A stretch of DNA of 64,000 bases, from positions 1 to 64,000 of the forward strand of contig NZ_PQSQ01000034.1 of assembly GCF_002920575.1 (NCBI RefSeq), given 5' to 3'. Each line of letters begins with the position of its first letter. Within the stretch, counting starts at the first letter, position 1. The stretch comes from Streptomyces sp. Ru73 (GTDB lineage Bacteria; Actinomycetota; Actinomycetes; Streptomycetales; Streptomycetaceae). This document shows, in pieces, positions 18,686-27,830 of this stretch. The notes below the pieces were generated by a model, which worked only from the letters and a program-made list of their open reading frames with translations, was not told the DNA's origin and made no database searches. The position numbers were made by a program, and so were the translations under genes.

Positions 18686-21600
18686 TGCTGGTCGCTCCCG
18701 TCGCGGCGGGGCTCGCGGTACGAGCCGTCGTGCGTGGTGCCGTCGGCGGCCCCTTCGTGCGGCATGCCGTCGTAGGCCGTGCCGTCCCCGTAGGGCTGCT
18801 GCTGTCCGTAGCCGTACGGGTCGTACGCGCCTCCGTAGTGCTGCGCGTACGGGTCGGCCTGGTAGGCGGGCGGGTACTGCTGCCCGTACTGCGCGGCCCC
18901 GTACGGGTCGGGCTGCGAGGCGCCCTGCCAGTCCTGGTACGGCTGCTGCTGCGGCATCCCGGGCACCGCCTGTTGCGGGACGCCCTGGCCCGCCGCGTAG
19001 GGGTCGGCGGCGTACGGATCGGCGGCGTACTGGGGGTCGTGCCCGGCCGGCGCGTAGGGATCGGCCTGGGCGGCGTACGGGTCGGCCTGCTGTGCGGCCG
19101 CCGCGTACGGGTCGGCCACCGGGTCGGCACCGTCCCGTGCGCCGGGCACAGCCGCCTCGGGCGCCGCCGCGGCCTGTGCCTCCTGTGCGGCGCGCAGCCT
19201 GCGGGCGCGGCGCCCCTCGCCCTCCACGGGCTGTGCGGGCACCGCCGCCAGGCCCTCCTCGGGCAGGTCGTCGTCCACGTCCCGGCGGCGGCCCGGCAGG
19301 GCCATCACCACCAGGACCACGGCGAGCAGTCCCTGTGCCGTCATCCAGAGGGTGTGCGTCAGCGGGCTCTCATGGGTGAGGTCCAGGCGGCCCCCCGAGG
19401 CGGGCAGCTCGAAGCCCTGTGCCCAGCCGTCGACGGTGACCGGCTTCAGCGGCTTGCCGTCGAGGGTGGCCTGCCAGCCCTCGTCGGCGGCGTCGGCGAT
19501 GCGCAGCACCCGCCCGCCGGGGCCGGCCGGCACCTTCGTGTGCGCGTCGACCGGGTCGGCCGCGACCGCGACCGGTTCGGCGGCCGTACCGCCCCCGGAG
19601 CCGCTGACGATGGCGACGCGGGAGACCCGGCGGTCCACCCGCCACAGGGCGCTGCCGTCCTCCTGGCTCATCCGGGTCAGGCCCGGCGTGGCGTCCAGGA
19701 TCCGGCCCATCTCGCGCGGGGCGCCGTCCTTGACCAGGACGTACCGCACGGCGTAGCCGCCGAGCCGGTCGGTCTGGTCGGCGCCGGAGCCGGCGACGAG
19801 GTGCGCGACCACGTCGTTCAGCCGGCTGTCCTCGCCGGCCTCGGCGGCGATGTCGGCGTCGCCCAGGCGCGCGCCGGAGCCGCGGACCAGGGAGTACGCG
19901 ACGTGCCCCGCATCGCCGTCCAGCACGAGGGTGCGGGGGCGATCGGCGCTGCCGGACTCCTCGGCGACGAACGCCGGGACCTGCTCGGGGTTGCGGCGCT
20001 CCACCGGCCCGGCGGCGCCGCCGATCATCCAGCCGACCGCCGCCCACAGCGGGGCCAGCGCGGCGGCCAGCGCGATGAGCACGGCCACCGGCTGCTTCCA
20101 GCCGAAGCCGAGCGCCATCATGCGGGTGCGGATGCCCTCGGCGCCGATCGCGGCGGCGCACAGCAGCGCCAGGCCGTAGACCAGCGCGGGCGGGCCGGCC
20201 CAGCCGGAGCCGTTGGCCAGGCCCGCGAAGAGCAGGCCGACGAGGCTGGCGACCCACGCGGTGCGGACGGCGCGCTGCCGCTCGTCGCGCAGCAGCGCGC
20301 CGAGGGCCGCCAGCACGACGCCGAGCAGCAGCACGCTGCCGTACGCCTTGGGGCCGCCGGGGCTGAAGCCGAGGAGGTCCAGCCAGGACGCCTGGCCGGG
20401 CTTCGAGGCGAGCCCGGCCTCCAGGAAGAAGCGGGACGGCTCGGTCAGCAGCGACAGCGACCAGGGCGCGAGCACGACCATCGGGGAGACGACGACGGCG
20501 AGGAAGCGCAGCAGGTACGCCACGATCTTGTCGCGGTTGCCGTCGAGGAAGCGCAGGACCAGCAGGCCGAGGCCGAGGAGGACCGCGATCGGCCAGACCA
20601 CCGGGGTGAAGGCCGTGGTGAAGGTCAGCAGGAGCGCGTACGCCCAGGCGGCGCGGAAGCTGGGCCGCACGCCCGGCGCGAGCCGCAGTCCGCTCGCGGC
20701 GATCGCGGCGCGTGCCATCAGCGGCAGCAGGATCGCGAGGACGGCGGTGCCGATGCGGCCGCCGGCCAGCGCGCCGGTGGCGGCGGGCAGGAAGGCGTAC
20801 GCGACGCTCGCCCAGGCGCGCAGCAGGCGCGAGGTGACCAGCGGCCGGGAGGCGAAGTACGCGGTCAGGCCGGCCAGCGGGACGGAGGCGACGAGCAGCA
20901 GGGTGACGGCGAAGCCGGTGCTGCCGAAGCAGACGGTCGCCACGAGGGCGACGACCGCGAGGTAGGGCGGCGCCGAGGCGGTGGAGCCGATGCCGACGTC
21001 GTGCCAGCCGTGGAAGTAGCGCGCCCAGAGGTCGGAGACCTCGCCGGGCGCGGGCAGCAGGGCGCCGCCGGTCAGCGCGCCGCCGCCGAGCAGGCCGCGG
21101 CAGGCGATCAGGGAGACCAGGAGCAGGACGGCGAAGAGGACGGGCGCGGGCCTGCGGGCCATCCGCTTCAGCCGCGCGAACTGCTCGACCTCCAGGAAGT
21201 CCGCGTCGTCGTCGCCGGGCCCGGACTCCACGGCGCCGTGCCGGCCGCCGGCGGAGGCGTCGGGCGCGGCGCGGCCCGCGAAGTTGCTGGCGACCTGCTC
21301 GACGGTGGCCCGTACGGTCGCGCCGGGCGGCGGGAAGAGGGGGCGCAGCTCGCTCGCCTCGACCGCCGGTTTGCCGCGTCTGCGCCGGGCGGCCATGATC
21401 CGGCCGGGCCGCAGCAGGACGCCGAAGAGCCCGGCGAGTTCGTCCAGCGCCTGGCCCGGCACCTTGCCGACCAGATAGGCGAGGACCCGCAGGAAGGTGC
21501 CGAGGACGAGGCGGAGCAGGACGTACGGGAGCACCGCGCCGCGGGCGTTGACCAGCAGTGTGTAGACGGCACCGGCCTTGTCGACGCGGTGCGGGCCCGC

Positions 21601-22476
21601 CACCGAGCGGCCGACGCAGTCGATGGGGCGGCGCTCGCGGGACGCGGCCTCGGCGTGCCGCAGGACCGCGTCCGGCGCGATGAGCACCTGGTGTCCGGCG
21701 GCCTGGGCGCGCCAGCACAGGTCCACGTCGTCGCGCATCAGGGGCAGCCGGCGGTCGAAGCCGCCGAGCTGTTCGTAGACGTCGCGGCGGATGAGCATGC
21801 CGGCGGTGGAGACGGAGAGGACCGCGCGCACCTGGTCGTGCTGGCCCTGGTCCTGCTCGCGGCGGTCCAGGCCGGTCCAGCGGCGGCCGGAGCGCGCGAT
21901 GCTGACGCCGGCTTCGAGGAGCTGCCTGCGGTCGTACCAGCTGCGCAGCTTCGGGCCGATGACGGCGGTGGAGGGGCTGGCGTCGGCGACGCGCAGCAGT
22001 TCGGCGAGCGCGTCGGGCGCGGGCGCGCAGTCGTCGTGCAGCAGCCAGAGCCACTGCACGGGCTCGCCGTGCGGCAGCTCGGGCATGTCGTACGCCTCGT
22101 CGTGCCAGGTCCGGGTCACCGGGTCCCAACCGCTGGGGCGCTTGAGGTAGGGCAGGTCGTCGGGGGTGAGCACCGGCGCGGCGCGGACGGCCTCGTCGAC
22201 GGCGGTGCCGAAGCCGGAGCGGCGGGCCAGGTGCAGCACCCGCTCGTCGCCGAGGGCTTCGGTCAGCAGCCGGGCGGAGTCGTCGGCGCTCCCGGTGTCG
22301 GCGCCGATGACGTTCTGCACCGGGCGCTCCTGGCCGAGCAGGCCGGAGAGCGCGTCGGGCAGCCAGCGCGCGCCGTCGTGCGAGACGATCACGGCGGTGA
22401 CGACATGCCGCGGGAACTGTGGCGCGGCGGCTTCGTATGAGGCGGCCTGCGCCGCCGACTGGCTGTGCACGGACAT
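18682..22476 (-). CDS. Giant family 2 glycosyltransferase with membrane domain
   Basis: 1264 residues from ATG 22476. The cytoplasmic GT2 domain (about 22-290) shows TAVIVSHDGARWLPDALSGL, the ADTGSADDS turn, LLHDDCAPAPDAL with the metal-binding acidic residues, and LGGFDRRLPLMRDDVDLCWR. About 12 membrane helices follow between roughly 440 and 820, then a periplasmic-like region with a further helix (TLWMTAQGLLAVVLVVMAL). It ends in a ~135-residue Gln/Tyr/Pro/Gly tail with eight DPY units. Probably uses a polyprenol- or nucleotide-linked sugar for an envelope polymer; the sugar is unknown. Coupled to the DUF5719 gene. Confidence 0.88.
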   Translation of the reverse strand: MSVHSQSAAQAASYEAAAPQFPRHVVTAVIVSHDGARWLPDALSGLLGQERPVQNVIGADTGSADDSARLLTEALGDERVLHLARRSGFGTAVDEAVRAAPVLTPDDLPYLKRPSGWDPVTRTWHDEAYDMPELPHGEPVQWLWLLHDDCAPAPDALAELLRVADASPSTAVIGPKLRSWYDRRQLLEAGVSIARSGRRWTGLDRREQDQGQHDQVRAVLSVSTAGMLIRRDVYEQLGGFDRRLPLMRDDVDLCWRAQAAGHQVLIAPDAVLRHAEAASRERRPIDCVGRSVAGPHRVDKAGAVYTLLVNARGAVLPYVLLRLVLGTFLRVLAYLVGKVPGQALDELAGLFGVLLRPGRIMAARRRRGKPAVEASELRPLFPPPGATVRATVEQVASNFAGRAAPDASAGGRHGAVESGPGDDDADFLEVEQFARLKRMARRPAPVLFAVLLLVSLIACRGLLGGGALTGGALLPAPGEVSDLWARYFHGWHDVGIGSTASAPPYLAVVALVATVCFGSTGFAVTLLLVASVPLAGLTAYFASRPLVTSRLLRAWASVAYAFLPAATGALAGGRIGTAVLAILLPLMARAAIAASGLRLAPGVRPSFRAAWAYALLLTFTTAFTPVVWPIAVLLGLGLLVLRFLDGNRDKIVAYLLRFLAVVVSPMVVLAPWSLSLLTEPSRFFLEAGLASKPGQASWLDLLGFSPGGPKAYGSVLLLGVVLAALGALLRDERQRAVRTAWVASLVGLLFAGLANGSGWAGPPALVYGLALLCAAAIGAEGIRTRMMALGFGWKQPVAVLIALAAALAPLWAAVGWMIGGAAGPVERRNPEQVPAFVAEESGSADRPRTLVLDGDAGHVAYSLVRGSGARLGDADIAAEAGEDSRLNDVVAHLVAGSGADQTDRLGGYAVRYVLVKDGAPREMGRILDATPGLTRMSQEDGSALWRVDRRVSRVAIVSGSGGGTAAEPVAVAADPVDAHTKVPAGPGGRVLRIADAADEGWQATLDGKPLKPVTVDGWAQGFELPASGGRLDLTHESPLTHTLWMTAQGLLAVVLVVMALPGRRRDVDDDLPEEGLAAVPAQPVEGEGRRARRLRAAQEAQAAAAPEAAVPGARDGADPVADPYAAAAQQADPYAAQADPYAPAGHDPQYAADPYAADPYAAGQGVPQQAVPGMPQQQPYQDWQGASQPDPYGAAQYGQQYPPAYQADPYAQHYGGAYDPYGYGQQQPYGDGTAYDGMPHEGAADGTTHDGSYREPRRDGSDQQ
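18814..19113 (-). repeat. Eight DPY(A/G) units encoding a disordered tail
   Basis: Within the glycosyltransferase tail, Asp-Pro-Tyr followed mostly by Ala or Gly occurs eight times at irregular spacing. Nearly every copy uses the same codons (GAC CCG TAC or GAC CCC TAC), suggesting expansion by duplication. The tail also holds QYGQQYPP and GYGQQQPYG. Confidence 0.8.
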
Positions 22477-22828
22477 CGAGGTACGGGCCCTCCGGACCCG
22501 GGGCTGCCGTCTCCCGCGGCGGGCGGGCCGCTGCGGGTGTGGCCCCCGGAAGACACTGCGATGGACTGCGATGGACGCGCGCTCACCATGCGGGTGTTGG
22601 TGCGTCTCGGACGGAGCCCCACACTAATGGTTCACGCGGGCCCGTCGGCCGGGTCCGTGCGGCGGCCCCTCCGGGCTGCGCAGACAGCACTCCGCCCCCG
22701 GCTGTCTGCCGGGGGCGGAGCGGGTGCTCTTGGTGTTCCTCGGTGACCGGACCGGCCCGTCGGCCGGTGCCCGTGCGCTGTGCCGACCGGTGCCGGGCGG
22801 CTGCTGCCCGGGGTACCGTGGCCGGGCT
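22477..22828. other. Gap between the glycosyltransferase and whiB
   Basis: About 350 bases. It holds the whiB terminator and, near 22480-22620, the promoter region of the glycosyltransferase gene. No coding sequence is supported. Confidence 0.6.
22690..22720 (-). terminator. Terminator of whiB
   Basis: A 13-base-pair perfect stem (CTCCGCCCCCGGC with its complement) and a 5-base loop, 108 bases beyond the whiB stop. Confidence 0.75.
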
Positions 22829-23092
22829 TCAGACCGCGGCCTTCTTCAGCCGGCGCCGCTCGCGCTCGGACAGACCGCCCCAAATACCGAAGCGTTCGTC
22901 ATTGGCAAGAGCGTATTCAAGACATTCGGAACGGACCTCACAGGCGAGGCAGACCTTCTTGGCCTCGCGGGTGGAGCCGCCCTTTTCCGGGAAGAAGGAC
23001 TCGGGATCGGTCTGGGCGCACAGCGCGCGCTCCTGCCAGCCGAGCTCCTCGTCCGCCTCCTCGACCAGCAATTCTTCGAACAGCTCGGTCAT
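22829..23092 (-). CDS. whiB: WhiB developmental regulator
   Basis: Iron-sulfur transcription factor that works with WhiA to stop aerial growth and start sporulation septation. 87 residues from ATG 23092, with GAGGGG eight to nine bases upstream. Cys25, Cys48, Cys51 and Cys57 are the cluster ligands, and GIWGGLSERERRRLKK carries the Wbl turn and basic DNA-binding tail. From residue ~14 on I recall it as essentially the S. coelicolor WhiB sequence. The first ten residues (MTELFEELLV) are the variable part. It is monocistronic between a clear promoter and a terminator. Confidence 0.96.
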   Translation of the reverse strand: MTELFEELLVEEADEELGWQERALCAQTDPESFFPEKGGSTREAKKVCLACEVRSECLEYALANDERFGIWGGLSERERRRLKKAAV

Positions 23093-23164
23093 GTGCGCCC
23101 CTCGTCTGTCATTGCGTCCCCGTGATGTTGCCGTTACCGATGACGGCTGAACGACACGAGTGAA

Positions 23165-23194
23165 ATTACAAGTGTGCCGATCCGGGCCAGTCAA
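23165..23194 (-). promoter_or_regulatory. whiB promoter
   Basis: On the minus strand TTGACT (23189-23194), 18 bases, then TGTAAT (23165-23170). The start point would be near 23158, giving a leader of about 65 bases. Known S. coelicolor whiB has two promoters; I can point to only this one. The region 23195-23510 further upstream is AT-richer than average and probably holds regulator sites I cannot assign. Confidence 0.55.
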
Positions 23195-23510
23195 GCCGAG
23201 ATCTGCTATTGGGCCCCTTATTCACTCTGCGGAACCAAGGGTACGCGGTAAGTGTTCAAATCCGCTAAAACCAGGACAAACATTCGCCCCAGACATCCCG
23301 CAACCCCCTTCTGTCTCTGAAGGACTCAACGGACGGCGATCACGTTGCACTCCATCAACAGAAGCGGGCTTGATCACATTCAGATCACGGAACCACAACG
23401 GCGTTTGATGGCGTGACTGGTGGGCCACCTCTCCTGACGTTCGGGTGCACAAACCTTTCGCCCGGCACAGTAACCGGATGAGGTGAAACAATTACCCCAA
23501 ACCCGGCATC
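23195..23510. other. Regulatory gap between whiB and the cysteine dioxygenase unit
   Basis: Over 300 bases without a gene and with lower GC than its neighbours. The short reverse frames here show no conserved sequence. It presumably contains the control sites of the divergent whiB and the cysteine dioxygenase promoters. Confidence 0.5.
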
Positions 23511-23513
23511 CGG

Positions 23514-23543
23514 TTGACACGGGCGGCAAGTACCCGCTCTCCT
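23514..23543 (+). promoter_or_regulatory. Candidate promoter of the Cys leader / dioxygenase unit
   Basis: TTGACA at 23514-23519 is a perfect -35 element. With 18-base spacing the -10 would be TCTCCT (23538-23543), which is weak. Transcription would then begin at or within a base or two of the ATG at 23551, giving a leaderless mRNA. Confidence 0.45.
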
Positions 23544-23550
23544 TGAGTCC

Positions 23551-23637
23551 ATGCCAGTGAAGCCCGCGCCCCGCCTGACCCGTTCCTACGGGTCCCGCTG
23601 CGCTGCCCAGGCTCGCTGTCGCTGTTCCAGCTGTTGA
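23551..23637 (+). CDS. Cys-rich leader peptide upstream of cysteine dioxygenase
   Basis: A 28-codon reading frame, ATG to TGA, ending RCAAQARCRCSSC. Its last 12 codons contain four cysteine codons (17, 23, 25, 28), one of them immediately before the stop. Little Shine-Dalgarno sequence precedes it, but the TTGACA promoter is placed so that the ATG could be the first codon of a leaderless transcript. Cys-encoding leaderless leader ORFs are known to control cysteine genes in mycobacteria. Here the downstream gene consumes cysteine. Existence as a translated peptide is inference. Confidence 0.55.
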   Translation: MPVKPAPRLTRSYGSRCAAQARCRCSSC

Positions 23638-23658
23638 AGCCACTGAGCTCCGGCTTTT
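23637..23658 (+). terminator. Possible attenuator hairpin at the leader stop codon
   Basis: AAGCC (23637-23641) can pair with GGCTT (23652-23656), followed by a short T run ending at 23658. The 5' arm starts inside the leader's stop codon, so a ribosome that reaches the stop would cover it. The stem is only five base pairs, so this is speculative. Confidence 0.25.
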
Positions 23659-23779
23659 CCCTCCCGCATCACCCCTGAGCGCTACCGCGCCGCCGTACCC
23701 GGCACCCCTGTGGCCCGGCCCGGCGCGTACCGCCGCACCGCCCTCTCCGTGCTCTTCTCCTCCGAGGAACCAGAAGTTC

Positions 23780-24298
23780 ATGAACAGCGACAGCGACCTC
23801 CAGATCGCAGGCGACATCTTCGAGGTCACCCACCTCCTCCAGCCCCCGCGCGAGCACCCCGCCACCGTGGCCGAATTCGTCGGTCTCGCCCGCGCCGTCG
23901 CCGCCGACCGCGACCAGTGGGCGCCCCTCGTCGAGTACGACGCCACCACCCGCTGGTACCACCGCCTGCGCACCGGACCCGGCTACGAGGTCTGGCTCCT
24001 GAGCTGGCTGCCGGGCCAGGGCAGCGGCCGCCACGACCACGGCCGGTCCTCCGGCGTACTGACCGTCCTGGACGGCGAGTTGACCGAGCACAGCACGAGC
24101 GGCAGCCGCCTGCTGACGTCCGGCACCCAGCGGGTCTTCGCGCCCGGTTACGTCCACGAGGTCACCAACGACGCGCTCACCCCGGCCGTCAGCCTGCACG
24201 TCTACTTCCCGGGCCTGACCGACATGCCGATGCACCCCAGGGCCAGGGCCCGGCACGAGGGCGCACCCGCCGCACAGCGCGCGGCCACGCACCCCTGA
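23780..24298 (+). CDS. Cysteine dioxygenase
   Basis: Non-heme iron enzyme of the cupin fold that oxidises L-cysteine to cysteine sulfinate. 172 residues, ATG at 23780 with GAGGAA in front. Iron ligands are His85 and His87 in GRHDHGRSSG and His140 in SLHVYFPGL; His126 lies in APGYVHEVTND. The bacterial type I domain fills the protein, and the last ~25 residues are a variable tail. It follows the Cys-rich leader by ~140 bases and precedes fbiA by 34 bases, so fbiAB may be co-transcribed with it. Confidence 0.92.
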   Translation: MNSDSDLQIAGDIFEVTHLLQPPREHPATVAEFVGLARAVAADRDQWAPLVEYDATTRWYHRLRTGPGYEVWLLSWLPGQGSGRHDHGRSSGVLTVLDGELTEHSTSGSRLLTSGTQRVFAPGYVHEVTNDALTPAVSLHVYFPGLTDMPMHPRARARHEGAPAAQRAATHP

Positions 24299-24332
24299 TG
24301 GACACGGCCCCCGGCTGCGAGAGACTGGCCCC

Positions 24333-25289
24333 ATGCGCATTGTGGTTCTCGCCGGCGGCATCGGCGGCGCCCGCTTTCTGCGGGGACTGAAGGCAGCGGC
24401 TCCGGACGCGGACATCACGGTCATCGGCAACACCGGTGACGACATCCATCTGTTCGGGCTGAAGGTCTGCCCGGACCTGGACACCGTGATGTACACGCTC
24501 GGCGGCGGCATCAACGAGGAACAGGGCTGGGGGCGTTCGGACGAGACCTTCCGCGTGAAGGAGGAGCTGGCCGCCTACGGCGTCGGGCCCGAGTGGTTCG
24601 GGCTCGGCGACCGGGACTTCGCCACCCACATCGTCCGTACGCAGATGATGAGCGCGGGCTATCCGCTCAGCGCCGTCACCGAGGCGCTGTGCGACCGCTG
24701 GCAGCCCGGCGTCCGGCTGGTCCCGATGACCGACGACCGGGTCGAGACCCACGTCGCCGTGGAGGTGGACGGCGAGAAAAAGGCCGTGCACTTCCAGGAG
24801 TACTGGGTCCGGCTGCGCGCCTCCGTGCCCGCCGAGGCCGTCGTCCCGGTCGGCGCCGAGCAGGCCAAGCCCGCGCCCGGCGTGCTGGAGGCGATCGCCG
24901 ACGCCGACGTGATCCTCTTCCCGCCGTCCAACCCCGTGGTCAGCATCGGCACCATCCTCGCCGTGCCCGGCATCCGGGAGGCGATCGCCGAGGCGGGCGC
25001 GCCGGTCGTCGGCCTCTCCCCCATCGTCGGCGACGCGCCGGTGCGCGGCATGGCCGACAAGGTGCTGGCCGCGGTCGGCGTGGAGTCCACGGCCTCGGCC
25101 GTGGCCGCCCACTACGGCATGGGGCTGCTGGACGGCTGGCTGGTGGACACCGTCGACGCGGACAAGGCCGACGAGGTGGAGGCGGCCGGCATCCGCTGCC
25201 GCGCGGTGCCGCTGATGATGACCGACGTCGAGGCGACCGCCGCGATGGCCCGCGAGGCGCTGGCGCTGGCCGAAGAGGTACGGGCGTGA
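24333..25289 (+). CDS. fbiA: Phospholactate/phosphoenolpyruvyl transferase of F420 synthesis
   Basis: Joins the nucleotide-activated three-carbon acid to the deazaflavin Fo, making F420-0 or its dehydro form (CofD family). 318 residues from ATG 24333. Conserved blocks are the N-terminal [59 protein letters not shown] and the later [15 protein letters not shown]. The last four bases overlap the fbiB start (GTGA), so the two are translationally coupled. Length and motifs are complete, indicating a functional F420 producer. Confidence 0.96.
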   Translation: MRIVVLAGGIGGARFLRGLKAAAPDADITVIGNTGDDIHLFGLKVCPDLDTVMYTLGGGINEEQGWGRSDETFRVKEELAAYGVGPEWFGLGDRDFATHIVRTQMMSAGYPLSAVTEALCDRWQPGVRLVPMTDDRVETHVAVEVDGEKKAVHFQEYWVRLRASVPAEAVVPVGAEQAKPAPGVLEAIADADVILFPPSNPVVSIGTILAVPGIREAIAEAGAPVVGLSPIVGDAPVRGMADKVLAAVGVESTASAVAAHYGMGLLDGWLVDTVDADKADEVEAAGIRCRAVPLMMTDVEATAAMAREALALAEEVRA

Positions 25290-26752
25290 CCGCCGGAGCG
25301 CAGGACTCCCCCGCTGCCCCGCGCGCCCCGTACGGCGAGGACGCCGAGGTGCCCTCGTACCGGGTCTGGGCGCTGCCCGGCATCCCCGAGGTGCGCCCCG
25401 GCGACGACCTCGCCAAGCTGATCGCCGCCGCGGCCACCGCGCCCGGCATGCCGGGGCTGGCCGACGGCGACGTGCTGCTGGTCACCTCGAAGATCGTCAG
25501 CAAGGCCGAGGACCGGATCGTGGCGGCCGACGACCGTGAGGCCGCGATAGACCAGGAGACCGTACGGGTCGTGGCGCGCCGCGGTGCGCTGCGCATCGTC
25601 GAGAACCGCAACGGGCTGGTCATGGCCGCCGCCGGGGTCGACGCCTCGAACACCCCGCGGGGCACGATCCTGCTGCTGCCCGAGGACCCGGACGCCTCGG
25701 CCCGCGCCGTCCGGGCCGGGCTGCGCGCCGCGCTCGGCGTGGACGTCGGCGTGGTCGTCACCGACACCTTCGGGCGGCCCTGGCGCAACGGCCTGACCGA
25801 CGTCGCCATCGGCGCGGCCGGCGTACGGGTCCTGGAGGACCTGCGCGGCGGCACCGACGGCCACGGGAACCCGCTGAGCGCCACGGTCGTGGCCACCGCC
25901 GACGAGCTGGCGAGCGCGGGCGACCTGGTCAAGGGCAAGGCGGGCGGGCTGCCGGTCGCGGTGGTGCGCGGCCTGCCGCACGTGCTGACGGGCCCTCAGG
26001 AGGGCACGGGCGGCACGGAACGCCCCGGCGGGGCGGAGAGCGCGGACGGTGCGGAGAGCGCCGGCGGCGAGGCGGACACCGGTGCCCGGGCGCTGGTCCG
26101 CTCCGCCGCCGACGACATGTTCCGGCTCGGCACCTCGGAGGCCGTGCGGGAGGCGCTGTCGCTGCGCCGCACGGTCCGGGAGTTCACCGACGACCCGGTG
26201 GACAGCGGGGCCGTACGGCGCGCCGTCGCGGCGGCCGTGACCGCGCCCGCGCCGCACCACACCACTCCGTGGCGCTTCGTGCTGCTGGAGACCCCGGAGG
26301 CCAGGACCCGGCTGCTGGACGCGATGCGGGACGCCTGGCTCGCGGACCTGCGCGGCGACGGCAAGTCGGAGGAGTCCGTCGCGAAGCGCGTGCGCCGCGG
26401 CGACGTGCTGCGCAACGCGCCGTACCTGGCGGTGCCGTGCCTGGTCATGGACGGCTCGCACACGTACGAAGGGCCGGACGCCGCGGCCGACGCGCGGCGC
26501 AACGCCGCCGAGCGGGAGATGTTCGTGGTCGCTGCGGGCGCCGGGGTGCAGAACTTCCTCGTCGCGCTGGCCGGTGAGCGGCTGGGGTCGGCGTGGGTGT
26601 CCTCGACGATGTTCTGCCGGGACGTCGTACGGGAGGTGCTCGGGCTGCCGTCGGACTGGGACCCGATGGGCGCCGTGGCCATCGGACGGCCCGCCGGGGA
26701 GCCGAAGCCGCGGGCGCCGCGGGACCCGGAGGAGTTCCTGGCCGTCCGCTGA
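25286..26752 (+). CDS. fbiB: F420-0:gamma-glutamyl ligase with nitroreductase-like domain
   Basis: 488 residues from the GTG at 25286, overlapping the fbiA stop; the open frame extends further 5' only as shadow. The N-terminal ~235 residues are the CofE-like ligase that adds glutamates ([36 protein letters not shown]). A Glu/Gly/Ala linker follows. The C-terminal ~200 residues are an FMN-binding nitroreductase fold ([46 protein letters not shown]) that reduces dehydro-F420-0 in mycobacteria. It ends 10 bases from the convergent glycosylase, with no terminator between. Confidence 0.95.
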   Translation: MTAGAQDSPAAPRAPYGEDAEVPSYRVWALPGIPEVRPGDDLAKLIAAAATAPGMPGLADGDVLLVTSKIVSKAEDRIVAADDREAAIDQETVRVVARRGALRIVENRNGLVMAAAGVDASNTPRGTILLLPEDPDASARAVRAGLRAALGVDVGVVVTDTFGRPWRNGLTDVAIGAAGVRVLEDLRGGTDGHGNPLSATVVATADELASAGDLVKGKAGGLPVAVVRGLPHVLTGPQEGTGGTERPGGAESADGAESAGGEADTGARALVRSAADDMFRLGTSEAVREALSLRRTVREFTDDPVDSGAVRRAVAAAVTAPAPHHTTPWRFVLLETPEARTRLLDAMRDAWLADLRGDGKSEESVAKRVRRGDVLRNAPYLAVPCLVMDGSHTYEGPDAAADARRNAAEREMFVVAAGAGVQNFLVALAGERLGSAWVSSTMFCRDVVREVLGLPSDWDPMGAVAIGRPAGEPKPRAPRDPEEFLAVR

Positions 26753-26762
26753 CGCGGAGCGG

Positions 26763-27677
26763 TCAGAGGCGGGCGATGTCGCGTACCGAGTAGCGGGGGG
26801 CGCGCCGGGGCGGGACCCGGCCGGAGAGGAGCAGGAGGCGGGTCGCGCGGTGGCGCTGGCCCTCGTACGGCGCGAGCAGCTCCACCATCTCCTCGTCGGT
26901 CCCGCCCGTCCGGCCGGTGAGCGCGTAGACGGCGATGCGCGGCAGGTGCAGGTCGCCGAGGGTCAGCGCGTCGGGCGCGCCGTTGGAGCGCTGCAGGACC
27001 TCCGCCGCGGTCCACGGGCCGATGCCCTGGACGAGCTGGAGGCGGTGCAGCGCGTCCGGCAGGTCCATGTGCGCGGCCTCTTCGAGGCGGCGGGCGACCC
27101 GGGCGGCGCGTACGACGGTGTCGGAGCGCTTGGCGTCGACGCCCGCTCGGTGCCACTCCCAGGACGGGATCATGGCCCAGCCGCGCGGGTCCGGCATCAC
27201 CCGCAGCCGCTCGTGCGGCCCCGGCGCCGGCTCCCCGAACCGCTGCAGGAGCAGCCGCCAGGCCCGGTACGCCTCGTCGCTGGTGACCTTCTGCTCCAGG
27301 ATCGAGGGCACCAGCGATTCGAGGACGAGGCCGGTGCGGGCGAGCCGCAGGCCGGGGTTGCGCCGGTGCGCCTCGTGCACGATCCGGTGCCGGGCCGTGA
27401 AGGCCGCGGGATCGTCCGACCCGCCCAGCAGCGAAGGGAGTTGGTCCAGCATCCAGTCCGCGCCGGGGCCCCACGCCTCGGCCTCGACGCACCCCTCGGC
27501 GGGGCGCGCGGCGATCCGGACGGTCGCGGGTCCGTCGGGCGTGCGGGAGGCCCGCCAGACGGTGCCGGCCTCCACCCGGTACGCGGGGTCGCCCGGGCCG
27601 CGCCCCAGCACACCGAGGGTGCGCAGGAGGTCGTACGGGCCGGGCGGGGCCCAGGTGCGGGTGCGGGTGCGGGACAC
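26763..27677 (-). CDS. AlkA-like DNA-3-methyladenine glycosylase family protein
   Basis: 304 residues from the GTG at 27677. The helix-hairpin-helix signature LQLVQGIGPWTAAEVLQRSNG is followed by LTLGDLHLPRIAVYAL, whose Asp is in the catalytic position of the HhH-GPD superfamily. It should excise alkylated bases in base-excision repair. The N-terminal ~100 residues form the AlkA-type beta-rich domain (RIAARPAEGCVEAEAWGPGADWML). It is convergent and nearly abutting with fbiB, and there is no functional link to F420 evident. Confidence 0.88.
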   Translation of the reverse strand: MSRTRTRTWAPPGPYDLLRTLGVLGRGPGDPAYRVEAGTVWRASRTPDGPATVRIAARPAEGCVEAEAWGPGADWMLDQLPSLLGGSDDPAAFTARHRIVHEAHRRNPGLRLARTGLVLESLVPSILEQKVTSDEAYRAWRLLLQRFGEPAPGPHERLRVMPDPRGWAMIPSWEWHRAGVDAKRSDTVVRAARVARRLEEAAHMDLPDALHRLQLVQGIGPWTAAEVLQRSNGAPDALTLGDLHLPRIAVYALTGRTGGTDEEMVELLAPYEGQRHRATRLLLLSGRVPPRRAPRYSVRDIARL

Positions 27678-27830
27678 CCGTTCAGCGTACGGGAGCAGGG
27701 CGGCGCTCCGGCCGCCCTGCGGCCCCCGTCACGGCGTGGCGGTCGTCACCGGGTGGCGGACGTCACGGCCCGGCCGGGAGCCACCGGCCGGAGGAGAAGC
27801 AGACCGGGCAGCCGGCACTGAACGCGACCG

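Noticed and set aside
18730..22440. 1236-residue open frame opposite the giant glycosyltransferase
   Set aside because: It mirrors the real gene in high-GC DNA; the sequence is Arg/Gly/Ala/Val-rich without any domain, while the other strand has a complete GT2 domain and helices.
23710..24390. 226-residue frame overlapping cysteine dioxygenase
   Set aside because: Arg/Pro-rich shadow; the dioxygenase frame carries all iron-binding residues.
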